Made by a program: the position numbers and the translations under genes. Below, piece by piece: positions 8,944 through 17,300 of a stretch of DNA of 64,000 nucleotides; the stretch's first letter is position 1, and every line of letters starts with the position of its first letter. The stretch comes from Rhizobacter sp. OV335 (lineage in GTDB: Bacteria; Pseudomonadota; Gammaproteobacteria; Burkholderiales; Burkholderiaceae_C), in the NCBI RefSeq assembly GCF_900142965.1, contig NZ_FRCQ01000015.1:97766-161765 (forward strand). Reading direction: 5' to 3'. The notes under the pieces are model-generated. The model worked only from the letters and a program-made list of their open reading frames with translations. It had not been told where the DNA came from and made no database searches.

Positions 8944-9854
8944 GCAGCATCTCCATTGAAAAGTCGGGGTCGGGTGGGCGTGCTCCGGGCCGCGGTGCGG
9001 CGCTTCGGCGCAGGGCGACCGGTGGCTTTCTCTGCGGCGATCTCGGCCAGCCGGTGCCCTGTCGTCACGACGATGGCCTGCGCGAGGCACAGCGGCGCCA
9101 CCAGCGAGCGGAACACCTGGTCAGACGCCAGGCCGAGCTCGAAGCACACGCTGGCCGACCGCTTCAGCGGCGACAGCGCGCTGTCGGTGATCGCGATCAC
9201 CGGCACGCCGGCCTGCTGCGCCGCCTCGGCCGCATCGATCACCTCGCGCGAGTAGCTGTGGAAGCTGGTGACGACCAGCACCTCGTCGGCCGCGATGTTG
9301 CGCAGCGATTCGCGCAGCATGCCGCCCAGGCCTTCGAGCAGGTAGGCCTTCAGCTCGAGCTGGCTCAGCGCATAGGCCAGGTAGCTGGCGACCGGGAACG
9401 CGCGGCGCTGCGCCAGCACGTGCACCCGGCGCGCCGCGCACAGCAGCTGCACGGCGGCCTTCACGTCGGCCGCGCGCACGCTGTCTTCAAGATGGCCGAG
9501 CTCGGCGATCGCCTCGGCCACGTACTGGTTCAGGAAGCCGCCGCTGGCCGCGCCGTCGCCGCTGCGGCGCTGCTGGTTGATGCGCTCGCGGTAGCTGCCC
9601 GAGCGCTCGACCAGGTGGCCGCGGAACACCTGCTGCATCTGCGAGAAGCCGTTGAAGCCGAGCGCGTTCGCGAAGCGGATCAGCGACGACGGCTGCACCT
9701 GCGCGGCCTCGGCGATCACCGCCACCGTGCCGAGCGCGAGCTCGTTCGGGCGCTCCAGCGCGAAGCGCGCGATGCGCTGCAGCTGCGCCGGCAAGTCCGG
9801 GTAGGCGTGCGAGATCGCATCCTTCAATTCGTCGTAGCTCGAGATCTGGCTCAT
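8940..9854 (-). CDS. RpiR/MurR-family transcriptional regulator (rpiR2), IolR-like
   Basis: Regulator of 304 residues with an N-terminal RpiR helix-turn-helix (VIAEAAQVQPSSLIRFANALGF, residues ~40-62) and a SIS domain (~130-260: VLAQRRAFPVASYLAYALSQ, VVTSFHSYSREVIDAAE, AITDSALSPLKRSASV). The basic tail (RPAPKRRTAARS) is poorly conserved. It is strongly similar to rpiR1 at the far end of the same operon. It is the first gene of the long minus-strand unit and is divergent from the livM-like gene, with two GAA-N6-TTC palindromes in the shared promoter. That is the layout of an autoregulated catabolic repressor sensing a phosphorylated intermediate, here most simply the IolC product. Ligand identity is inferred. 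Confidence 0.93.
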   Translation of the reverse strand: MSQISSYDELKDAISHAYPDLPAQLQRIARFALERPNELALGTVAVIAEAAQVQPSSLIRFANALGFNGFSQMQQVFRGHLVERSGSYRERINQQRRSGDGAASGGFLNQYVAEAIAELGHLEDSVRAADVKAAVQLLCAARRVHVLAQRRAFPVASYLAYALSQLELKAYLLEGLGGMLRESLRNIAADEVLVVTSFHSYSREVIDAAEAAQQAGVPVIAITDSALSPLKRSASVCFELGLASDQVFRSLVAPLCLAQAIVVTTGHRLAEIAAEKATGRPAPKRRTAARSTPTRPRLFNGDAA

Positions 9855-9894
9855 GAGGCTGAACTGTCTAGGGGGAAGCACCGAGTCGCAATAG

Positions 9895-9936
9895 GAACAA
9901 ACATTCTTGCGCTCAGAAACTGTAGAACATATATTC
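9895..9936. promoter_or_regulatory. Tandem GAA-N6-TTC operators in the rpiR2-livM divergent promoter
   Basis: Two 12-bp elements, GAACAAACATTC (9895-9906) and GAACATATATTC (9925-9936), have centres 30 bp apart, about three helical turns, so two dimers would bind the same DNA face. They sit 41 bases from the rpiR2 ATG (minus) and 45 bases from the livM ATG (plus), in the only AT-rich stretch of this 126-base intergenic region. A similar pair lies upstream of the oxidase gene near 19576-19616, sharing the 10-mer TGTAGAACAT. Confidence 0.6.
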
Positions 9937-9980
9937 CGGCGAGTCCACCGTTCATCACAGTTCATGTCCAGCGTTCCAAC

Positions 9981-11009
9981 ATGCTCAGCACCACACGACA
10001 CGCGCCGATCGCCCCGCTTCCGCTCCTGGTCACGGTGGCGGTGCTCGCCAGCACGCCGCTGTGGTTGAGCCAGGTCGGGCTCTACCAGTACCTGGCGCTG
10101 GAAATCATGATCTGGATGCTGTTCGCGCTCGGCCACAACCTGCTGCTGGGCTATGGCGGGCTGCCGTCGTTCGGGCACGGCGCCTACTTCGGCATCGGCG
10201 CGTATGCGTTCGGGCTGCTGCAGCTGCGCGGCGGGGCCGGGCTGCTCGCCGGCCTGCTCGGCGCGGTGCTCGCCGCGGCGCTGGCGGGCGCGCTGGTCGG
10301 CGCGTTCATCTCGCACCGGCGTGGCATCTACTACGCGCTGCTGACGATCGCGTTCGGCCAGCTCGCATGGTTCGTGGCCGGCAAGTGGCACACCGTGACC
10401 GGCGGCGAGGACGGGCTGCTGAACATCAAGCGGCCCGACCTGTCGCTCGGCTTCATCGACCTCTCGCTGAAGAGCAACGAGGCTTTCTTCTACTTCGCAC
10501 TGGTGGTGTTCGCGCTGGTGCTGGCCGCGCTGTGGCGGCTGGTGCACTCACCGTTCGGCCGCATCCTGCGGGCCATCAAGCAGAACGAGATGCGCGCCGC
10601 GTTCGTCGGGCACCCGGTGTGGCTCTACAAGTGGCTGGCCTTCATCATCTCGACCTCGGTCGCGGGGCTGGCCGGCGCGCTGTTCGCGATGGCGCAGCAA
10701 TCGGCCTACCCGAACGTGATGAGCCTGCACAACTCCGGCTTCGTCGTGATGATGGTGCTGATCGGCGGCGGCCTGGTGAGCTTCTGGGGGCCGGTGATCG
10801 GCGCGCTGGTGTTCATCCTGACGAGAGACTTGCTGGGCGCCTACACCGAGACCTGGCTGCTCTGGTACGGGCTGCTGTTCATGCTGGTCGTGCTGTTCCA
10901 GCCCGACGGCGTGGCCGGGGCCTGGCAATCGTGGCGCGCGCGCTGCGCGGCCCGCAAGCACACCCCGGCGGCGCACAACGCCGCACTCGCCACCCCGAAG
11001 GAGACCTGA
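9981..11009 (+). CDS. LivM-type branched-chain ABC transporter permease
   Basis: Inner-membrane permease of 342 residues. The LivM signatures are present: [28 protein letters not shown] (residues ~52-80), [16 protein letters not shown], and a late [25 protein letters not shown] chose the ATG at 9981 ([14 protein letters not shown]), just outside the promoter operators. No strong Shine-Dalgarno is visible. It should form a heterodimer with the LivH-like permease encoded on the opposite strand (2405-3334). It is followed 3 bases later by the livG-like ATPase, with AAGGAG at 10998 serving the next gene. Confidence 0.93.
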   Translation: MLSTTRHAPIAPLPLLVTVAVLASTPLWLSQVGLYQYLALEIMIWMLFALGHNLLLGYGGLPSFGHGAYFGIGAYAFGLLQLRGGAGLLAGLLGAVLAAALAGALVGAFISHRRGIYYALLTIAFGQLAWFVAGKWHTVTGGEDGLLNIKRPDLSLGFIDLSLKSNEAFFYFALVVFALVLAALWRLVHSPFGRILRAIKQNEMRAAFVGHPVWLYKWLAFIISTSVAGLAGALFAMAQQSAYPNVMSLHNSGFVVMMVLIGGGLVSFWGPVIGALVFILTRDLLGAYTETWLLWYGLLFMLVVLFQPDGVAGAWQSWRARCAARKHTPAAHNAALATPKET

Positions 11010-11012
11010 CCC

Positions 11013-11756
11013 GTGGCCCTGTTCGAAGCCCATCAACTGCACAAGCGCTTCGGCGACCAGGTGGTGCTGGAAAGCATCACGCTGTCGTTCGAGGAGAAGC
11101 AGCTCACCGGGATCATGGGTCCCAACGGTGCCGGCAAGACGACCTGCTTCAACGTGCTGACCGGCCGCTACACGCCCGACCGCGGCAGCGTGCGCTTCGC
11201 CGGCGAGGACATCACCGGCCTGTCGCCGCGGCAGATCGCGCGGCGCGGGCTGTCGCGCTCGTTCCAGATCATGAACCTGTTCGACGACGAGACCACGATC
11301 GACAACGTGCTGATCGCGCTGCCGGCGGTGCGCGAGCAAGGCCTGTCGATGTGGCGCGACCTCGGCCGCTTCAGCCGCGGGCGCGAGCTGGCGCTGGCGG
11401 TGCTCGACCGGGTCGGGCTCGCGGCCAAGGCCTCGTCGATGGCCGGCGCGTTGTCGTATGGCGAGCGGCGCGCGCTGGAGATCGGCGTGGCACTCGCGAC
11501 CGACCCGCGGCTGCTGTTCCTCGACGAGCCGACCGCCGGCCTCGGCGCCGAAGGCACCGCGCGCGTGGCCGAGCTGATCGCACAGCTGAAGCGCGAGCTG
11601 ACCATCGTGATCATCGAGCACGACATGCGCTTCCTGTTCAGCCTGGCCGACAAGATCAACGTGATCCACTGGGGCCAGGTGATCGCCGAGGGCACGCCGG
11701 CGCAGCTGCGCGACAACCCGTGGGTGCAACGCTCGAACCTGGGGACCTTGTCATGA
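11013..11756 (+). CDS. LivG-type ABC transporter ATP-binding protein
   Basis: ABC ATPase of 247 residues that powers the LIV-type importer. Walker A is GPNGAGKTT (residues ~36-44). The signature is the family variant LSYGERRALEIG. Walker B is LLFLDEPTAGL and the switch histidine is in VIIEHDMRFLF. The GTG start at 11013 is preceded by AAGGAG nine bases upstream. Its stop overlaps the next start (ATGA at 11753), showing translational coupling with the livF-like gene. Confidence 0.93.
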   Translation: MALFEAHQLHKRFGDQVVLESITLSFEEKQLTGIMGPNGAGKTTCFNVLTGRYTPDRGSVRFAGEDITGLSPRQIARRGLSRSFQIMNLFDDETTIDNVLIALPAVREQGLSMWRDLGRFSRGRELALAVLDRVGLAAKASSMAGALSYGERRALEIGVALATDPRLLFLDEPTAGLGAEGTARVAELIAQLKRELTIVIIEHDMRFLFSLADKINVIHWGQVIAEGTPAQLRDNPWVQRSNLGTLS

Positions 11757-12478
11757 GCGCCGTGTTGAAACCGCAGCCGGCGATCCTCGAGATCAACGGC
11801 ATCGAGACCTTCTACGCCGAGACGCAGGCGCTGTTCGGCGTGTCGCTGAGCATCGCGCCGGGCGAGGTGGTGTCGCTGCTCGGGCCGAACGGTGCCGGCA
11901 AGACGACGACGCTGCGCTCGATCCTCGGGCTCACGCCGCCGAAGCGCGGCAGCGTGCGCTTCGACGGTGTCGACATCACGCAGGTGCCGACGCACCGCAT
12001 CGCCGGCATGGGCATCGGCTGGGTGCCGGACGACCGGCGCATCTTCCCGACGCTGACGGTGGCGCGCAACCTGGCGATCGCGCGCAAGAAGACGCGTTTC
12101 CGGGCGTGGAGCGAGAAGGAGTGCTTCGAGATCTTCTCGGCGATGGAGTATTTGATGGGCCGCGAGTGCGAAAACCTGTCGGGTGGCGAGATGCAGATGG
12201 TCGCGATCTCGCGCGCGCTGATCGGCTCGCCGGGGCTGGTGCTGTTCGACGAGCCGAGCCAGGGTCTGGCGCCGAAGGTGGTGCAGGACGTGATGGCGAC
12301 CGTCATGCGGCTGAAGCGCGAGGGGGTGGCGGTGCTGCTGGTGGAGCAGAACGTCGAGAGTGCGCTGGCGGTGTCGGACCGCGCGTACGTGATGCACCAG
12401 GGCCGCATCGTGCACGAGGGCAGCGCCGCGGCGCTGCGCGGCGATGCGGCACTGCAACGCAAGCTGTTGGGAGTCTGA
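11753..12478 (+). CDS. LivF-type ABC transporter ATP-binding protein
   Basis: Second ABC ATPase of the importer, 241 residues. It has Walker [17 protein letters not shown], the signature ENLSGGEMQMVAISRAL, Walker B LVLFDEPSQGLAP and switch His region VAVLLVEQNVESAL, all in normal LivF spacing. It overlaps the livG-like gene by 4 bases and is followed 4 bases later by an unusual third ATPase-like gene (12483). Confidence 0.93.
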   Translation: MSAVLKPQPAILEINGIETFYAETQALFGVSLSIAPGEVVSLLGPNGAGKTTTLRSILGLTPPKRGSVRFDGVDITQVPTHRIAGMGIGWVPDDRRIFPTLTVARNLAIARKKTRFRAWSEKECFEIFSAMEYLMGRECENLSGGEMQMVAISRALIGSPGLVLFDEPSQGLAPKVVQDVMATVMRLKREGVAVLLVEQNVESALAVSDRAYVMHQGRIVHEGSAAALRGDAALQRKLLGV

Positions 12479-12482
12479 CGAG

Positions 12483-13115
12483 ATGGGCGTACCGATTCTT
12501 CATGTCGACGGCTTGCGCAAGCAGTACCGGCGCGGCTGGCCGAACCGGCAGACGACGTTTTCGCTGGAGGCCGATTTCCAGGTCGACGGCCCCGGCATCA
12601 TCGGCGTGATGGGCGCCAACGGCGCCGGCAAGACGACGATGTTCGAGCTGATCACCGGCGGCAACGCGCCGAGCGGCGGGCGGGTGATGGTGGCCGGGCA
12701 GGACATCCACAAGGTGCGCTACCGCGAGCGCGACCGGCTGGCGCTGCACTACCACCAGTCCTACCAGGTGCGCTCATTCAAGCGCGACCGGCCGAACTTC
12801 ATGCTGGAGCACGCCGGCGCGGACCGCGCGGTGGTGCACCTGTTCGACGAGCCGCAGTTCAACACGCAGGACGGCTACATCGGCTTCATGCTGGAGTTCT
12901 TCCGCAAGCTGCGCGGCCAGGGCAAGCTGGTGTTCCTGTGTCTGCACCCGAACGAGCCGGTGCACATGGAGATCCTGGCCGACATCTGCGAGCGCTACAT
13001 CTTCGTGCACAAGGACGAGAGCCGGGTCAGCCGCCTGATGCATGCGACGACGATGGGGGAGCTGTGCACGCATGCGAGCGTGCGGGGGTATCTGGGGAAG
13101 CTCGCGCCGGCCTGA
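12483..13115 (+). CDS. Degenerate ABC ATPase-like protein lacking the signature motif
   Basis: A 210-residue protein with the start of an ABC cassette: an A-loop-like region, then Walker A GANGAGKTT (residues 44-52) and a Q-loop-like HYHQSYQ (~89-95). Instead of a helical domain with LSGGQ, the chain passes within ~22 residues to a Walker B-like VVHLFDEPQF (117-126, Glu123 present) and a switch-type LCLHPNEP (His155). It is thus shorter than a normal 235-250-residue ATPase by roughly the signature-bearing subdomain. The gene is intact (ATG at 12483, no internal stops) and coupled to the livF-like gene, so it is not an obvious pseudogene. Its function is unknown; a regulatory or ligand-gated ATPase partner is possible. 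Confidence 0.8.
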   Translation: MGVPILHVDGLRKQYRRGWPNRQTTFSLEADFQVDGPGIIGVMGANGAGKTTMFELITGGNAPSGGRVMVAGQDIHKVRYRERDRLALHYHQSYQVRSFKRDRPNFMLEHAGADRAVVHLFDEPQFNTQDGYIGFMLEFFRKLRGQGKLVFLCLHPNEPVHMEILADICERYIFVHKDESRVSRLMHATTMGELCTHASVRGYLGKLAPA

Positions 13116-13125
13116 GCGCGCAGCA

Positions 13126-13266
13126 CCGTTCGCCCTGAGCCTGTCGAAGGGTCGCCGCACACGCACCGTTCGGGCTGAGCCTGTCGAAGCGCTGGTTGCA
13201 GGCTTCGACAGGCTCAGCCCGAACGGAGACACGCGGACAGGGCTTCGACGAGCTCAGCCCGAACGG
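13126..13266. repeat. Cluster of four 25-bp REP-like repeats forming inverted pairs
   Basis: Four copies of a ~25-bp element with core CTGAGCCTGTCGAAG sit between the convergent ABC-like gene (plus) and the sco-like gene (minus): copies at 13126-13150 and 13166-13190 in one orientation, and at 13202-13226 and 13242-13266 in the other. Copies two and three are exact reverse complements with an 11-nt loop (13191-13201), able to form a 25-bp hairpin. This could act as a bidirectional transcription terminator. A fifth copy is at 14305-14329. Such elements are common intergenic dispersed repeats in this bacterial group. Confidence 0.85.
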
Positions 13267-13298
13267 GACTTTTCGCTCGACCCGAACGGGCCTTTTCC

Positions 13299-13871
13299 TC
13301 ACGCCCGAACGGCCACCCTCTGCATCAGCTTCACCAACTCCTCCGGCTGCGGCATGTCCTCGGTGCGATAAACCAGCCGCGCCTGCCGGTCGAACACGAA
13401 GGCCTGCGCGGTGTGCCGGTCGATGCCCGGCGCGCGGCCGCGCAGGAAGTCGAGCAATGGGTCGACATCCTTCAGCTTCGGCAACGCAGCCGCCCAGCGC
13501 GTGGACTGCGCGCCGAACTTCGCAAGCCAGGCCCGCATCGCCGGCAGGTCGTCGCCCAGCGGGTCGATCGACAGCGACAGCAGGCGCAGCCCCGCGTTCT
13601 CCTTCGCGAGCCGCGCCTGCGCGTCGGCGAACACCGCGCCCTGGATCGGGCAGGTGGCGCTGCAGCCGGTGAACATCAGCTGCACGGCCGTGACCTGGCC
13701 CGTGAGCAGCGAGGAAAGCGGCACCGATTTGCCGGCCATGTCCTGCACTGCGAGATCCGGTGCGGACAACGCCGGTTGCACCGGGCCGAAGGCGCTGTGC
13801 GCCCTCGCCTCGTGCAACAGCAGTCCGCAGGCGGCCGCGCCGACAAGCCATTCGCGCCGCGTCGTCATCAT
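13299..13871 (-). CDS. Sco1/SenC-family copper-binding thioredoxin-like protein
   Basis: A 190-residue exported protein. The N-terminus MMTTRREWLVGAAACGLLL has a twin-arginine and a hydrophobic stretch, followed by AHS near the cleavage site. The thioredoxin-like domain holds the Sco copper motif CSATC (C-x3-C followed by P), LLSLSIDPLGDD, and a conserved His in GIDRHTAQAFVFD. Sco proteins deliver copper to extracytoplasmic cuproenzymes. Its ATG at 13871 overlaps the upstream cytochrome stop (ATGA), so both are translated together. Being directly downstream of a copper radical oxidase-like gene, it is a plausible metallochaperone for that enzyme; this is inference from context. Confidence 0.85.
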   Translation of the reverse strand: MMTTRREWLVGAAACGLLLHEARAHSAFGPVQPALSAPDLAVQDMAGKSVPLSSLLTGQVTAVQLMFTGCSATCPIQGAVFADAQARLAKENAGLRLLSLSIDPLGDDLPAMRAWLAKFGAQSTRWAAALPKLKDVDPLLDFLRGRAPGIDRHTAQAFVFDRQARLVYRTEDMPQPEELVKLMQRVAVRA

Positions 13872-14344
13872 GTCTCTCCTCCATCGATCAGCCAGGTCCA
13901 CAGCGCCTTGCACTGCGCATCGTCGATCGCATAGCGCGGCATCTGGCGCGGGATCAGCATGATGGCCGGGTCGATGCCGCTGCGCAGCAGGCGGCAGAAG
14001 GAGGCCTCGTCGTAGCGCGATGGCGGCCCGCCGCGGCGCGCGATGGGGCCCAGCAGGCGATCGCGCGTCAGCAGCGGCGCGAACGAGGCGGCGCCCGACG
14101 CGGCCTGCGCGGCGCTGTCGCGGGAGTGGCAGTTGGTGCAGCGCGTCGCGACCGGTGGCAGGGGTTGCGCATGGCCGCTGATCGTGCCTGGCAGCGCGAC
14201 CTCGCCGCGGTACAGCTGGCGGCCGAGGTTCGGCCCCGGCTCGGTTGCGGCGATCGCGGGCCACAGGGCGAGCATCACCATCCACCACCTGTTCGGGTAC
14301 CGGGCCTTCGACAGGCTCAGTCCGAACGGGGGGTGTGCGGTCAT
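13868..14344 (-). CDS. Mono-heme cytochrome c with a repeat-derived N-terminus
   Basis: A small periplasmic c-type cytochrome of 158 residues with one heme motif CTNCH (residues ~69-73) and a distal Met candidate in RQMPRYAID. The ATG at 14344 has a GGAGAGG ribosome site, but residues ~6-14 (PFGLSLSKA) are simply the translation of the 25-bp repeat at 14305-14329. A second start at 14281 (MVMLALWPAIAA) would give a cleaner signal peptide and also has AGGTGG upstream. It lies 25 bases after the giant oxidase and overlaps the sco-like gene, so it is a likely electron acceptor or donor for the oxidase's heme domain (inference). Confidence 0.8.
   Translation of the reverse strand: MTAHPPFGLSLSKARYPNRWWMVMLALWPAIAATEPGPNLGRQLYRGEVALPGTISGHAQPLPPVATRCTNCHSRDSAAQAASGAASFAPLLTRDRLLGPIARRGGPPSRYDEASFCRLLRSGIDPAIMLIPRQMPRYAIDDAQCKALWTWLIDGGET
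14305..14329. repeat. Fifth copy of the 25-bp repeat, inside the cytochrome gene's 5' end
   Basis: This element differs from the 13202-13226 copy at only a few positions (TCAGTCC for TCAGCCC, and a C for a G at the 5' side). It falls between the two candidate starts of the cytochrome gene. Confidence 0.8.
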
Positions 14345-14369
14345 CGCGCCTCTCCGACTTGATTCATCC

Positions 14370-17300
14370 CTACCGCACCACCACGCTGTACATGCTGTTG
14401 CCCCCGGTCGCCACCGGCCCCAGGTTCACCGTCCCGGCCGGGAAGCTCTTCGTCCACACGCTGAAGCTGCGCGCCGTTCCGCCCTCGTCGGTCGTCATCT
14501 TCAGCCCGGTGTTCGACCAGCCCGCCATCCACGCCAACGCGCCGGTGAAGCGGTCGTCGACCGTCAGGTACACGTCCGCCGGCTGGTTCAGCGTGAAGCT
14601 CACCGTCGGATTGCCGGTGAAGGTCTTCGAATCGTTGGCGGTGCGCAACCAGGGAGAACCCGACAGCACCGTCGGCAACCCGGTGATCGTGAAGGTGCGA
14701 TCACCGAACTGCAGCGCGCTCGCCTGCAGGTTGGCCTGCACCGACCAGTCCACCGCGTTCGCCGTGTCCAGCACCGACAAGCCACCGATCGTCGCCGCGC
14801 TGATCGCATCGTTGCTGTCGTCGATCTGCTGCAGGTAGGCCACCAGCTGGGTGCGCTGCGTCGCCGTCAGGCTGCCCGCCGCGCCGTGCTGGTTGGCCGC
14901 ATTGGCAGTGGTCAGCACGTCCAGCAGCGTCGCCGCCGAGCCGTCGTGCAGGTACGGCCCTGTCCCCCACGCGCCCTTCAGCGTCGGCGTGTCCAGCCCG
15001 GTCAGCGTCTGCCCGAGCCGCTTGCCCGACGACGCCTTGATCGTGCCGACGTTGCGCAGCACGCCGCCGGCACTGTCGGTCACGTCGGTGCCGCCGTGGC
15101 AGGCGAGGCAACCGCCCGCGCCGCGGAACAGCGCCTGGCCCGCCACGGCATCGGCCGTCAGCGTGCCGTTCACGTTGCGGTACGGGCTCGCATCGCTGGT
15201 CTTCAACGACGCGACGTACGCCGCCAGCGCATCCAGGTCGGCGCTGATGCCCGCCTTGCGGTCGCCCAGCGGCTGCGAGCGCGTGCCGGTGTTGAACTGC
15301 GCATCGCTCATCAGCCCGGTGCCGAGCGCGAAGTTGCGGATCTGGCCTTCGAAATCCTGGATCTCGTCGAAGTTGCCGGTCCAGTGCTGGTTGCCCTGCG
15401 CGCCGGCATGCCCGCGCAGCGAGATGGTGTTGCGCAGGCCTTCGCCCAGGCCGGTGAAGTCCCAGGTGCGGCCGTCCTGCCCGCCGTCGTTGTGGCACGA
15501 CGCGCAGCTCATGTAGGCATCGCGCGCCAGCCGCGTGTCGGCTGCGTCGTAGAACAGCTTCTTGCCCGTCAGCACGGTGGCCGCGAGCTTCTCGGTGCCG
15601 ACGGCGCCGGCATTCGCCAGCAGCGGCAGGTTCAGCTCGCCGAAGTTCACGAGGCGCGCCAGGTCATACACCCCGAGCGTGCGGTCCATGAAGTTGTTGA
15701 CGTACAGCTTCAGCCCGTCGGCCGACACCGCCACCGCCTGCGGCGCGCGCCCGACCGGGAAGCGGTAGATCTCGGCCTTGCCGACCGGGTCGACCACCGC
15801 CACCTCGCGACTGGTCTCCAGTGCGACGAACAGGTAGGCCCCGGTCGGGTGGAACGCCGCGCCGCTGCCGACGCCGGAGTTGTCGTGGTCGATGCGCGCC
15901 GCGTAGTCCTCCGCCCAGCCGACCAGGTCGATGCGCGAGCTGATCGCGCGCACCGTGTTCTGGAAGTCGAGGTTGTTGCCGTCGCGCAGCGTGCCGCGCA
16001 GCAGGTTGTCCTGCTTGGCCGGCACCCACGCGCTCGCGCCGTCCGGCGAGATCACCGCCGGCGCCAGGTAGTTCGGGATGCCCCGGCCCTGCAGCAGGCT
16101 GTCGGGCTTGTCGCTGTGCTGCAGCACGACGGTGCGCTCCACCACCAGCGCTGCCGTCACGACGACCACCTCGCCGCCCTTCTTGACACCGCTCACGGCC
16201 GTCTGCACGGCGGCCGTGCCCTCGCCCGGCAGCGCCGGCGAGATGAAGCGCGACACCAGCACGCGGTCGCTCGCCGCCGTGACCGCCACATGCCGCGGGT
16301 TCGCGCCGACCGCCACGCTGCCGAGCGTCGCGCCGGTCGACACGTTCAGCTTCAGCAACTGGCCGGTGCCCTCCAGCGCAACATAGGCCGCGCTGCCATC
16401 CGGCGCGAACGCCAGCCCGAACGGCTGCGACGCGCGCGGCAAGGCCAGCGTCTGCGCGACCGCCAGCGTGCTTGCGTTGACGATGCTGATCGTCGCGTCG
16501 CCCTTGTTGACGACCCACATGCGGCCGTCGGGGGCACGCGCCACGCTGCGCGGCCGCGTGCCGACCGCGATCTCGGCGACCCGCGCATTCGTGCTGCCGT
16601 TGAAGACGCTGACGCTGTCGTTGTCCTGGTTGACCAGCCACACGCGCGGCGTCGCGGTGGGCTCCAGCGCGATCGCCGACGACGAGGTCGGGCGTGCCGC
16701 GGTCGCCGCCGCATAGACAGCCTGCTTGAAGGTGCGCGAGGTCACGACGTTGTTCGCGTCGATCGCCTCGACCGTCACGTTGTACAGGCCCGGCGAGGCG
16801 TAGGTGTGGGCGATCGACGTCGCGGTGGAGTACGCCGTCTGCGCCGTGCCGTCGCCGAAGGTCCAGCGGTAGCGCGTGCCGCTGCCGCCGTTCGACGCGA
16901 CGTTGAAGCTCACGCTGCCGCCCGACGCCACCGGCGCCGCGGCGACCGGGTCGATCACGAAGGCCGCCGCGCTGACGTTCCAGCCGAACGCCGCGCTCGC
17001 GGTGCCGCCGTGTCCGTCGTTGACGCCGACCGTCACCGCGAAGTTGCCGACGGTGGTCACGCTGCCGCTGATCAGCCCGCTCGTCGCGTTGATCGACAGG
17101 CCGTTCGGCAGTCCGGTGGCCGAGTACGTGAGCGCATCGCCATCCGGATCGCCGGCGCTGACGCCGAACGACACCGCCTGGCCGACCAGGTTGTTGCGGT
17201 TCGCGATCGGCGCGATGGACGGTGCGCGGTCGACCGTCACCGTCTTCTCCGAACTGCGGTCCGGGAAGTCGTTGAAGTTGCCGCTCTTCAGCAGCGACCA

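Noticed and set aside
9054..9980. N-terminal extension of the livM-like permease into the rpiR2 gene
   Set aside because: The plus-strand frame stays open through rpiR2, but that part is an antisense shadow and would run through the promoter operators.
12483..13115. Pseudogene call for the short ABC-like ATPase
   Set aside because: No stop or frameshift, tight coupling to the upstream gene and an intact Walker B and switch His argue for a functional protein.
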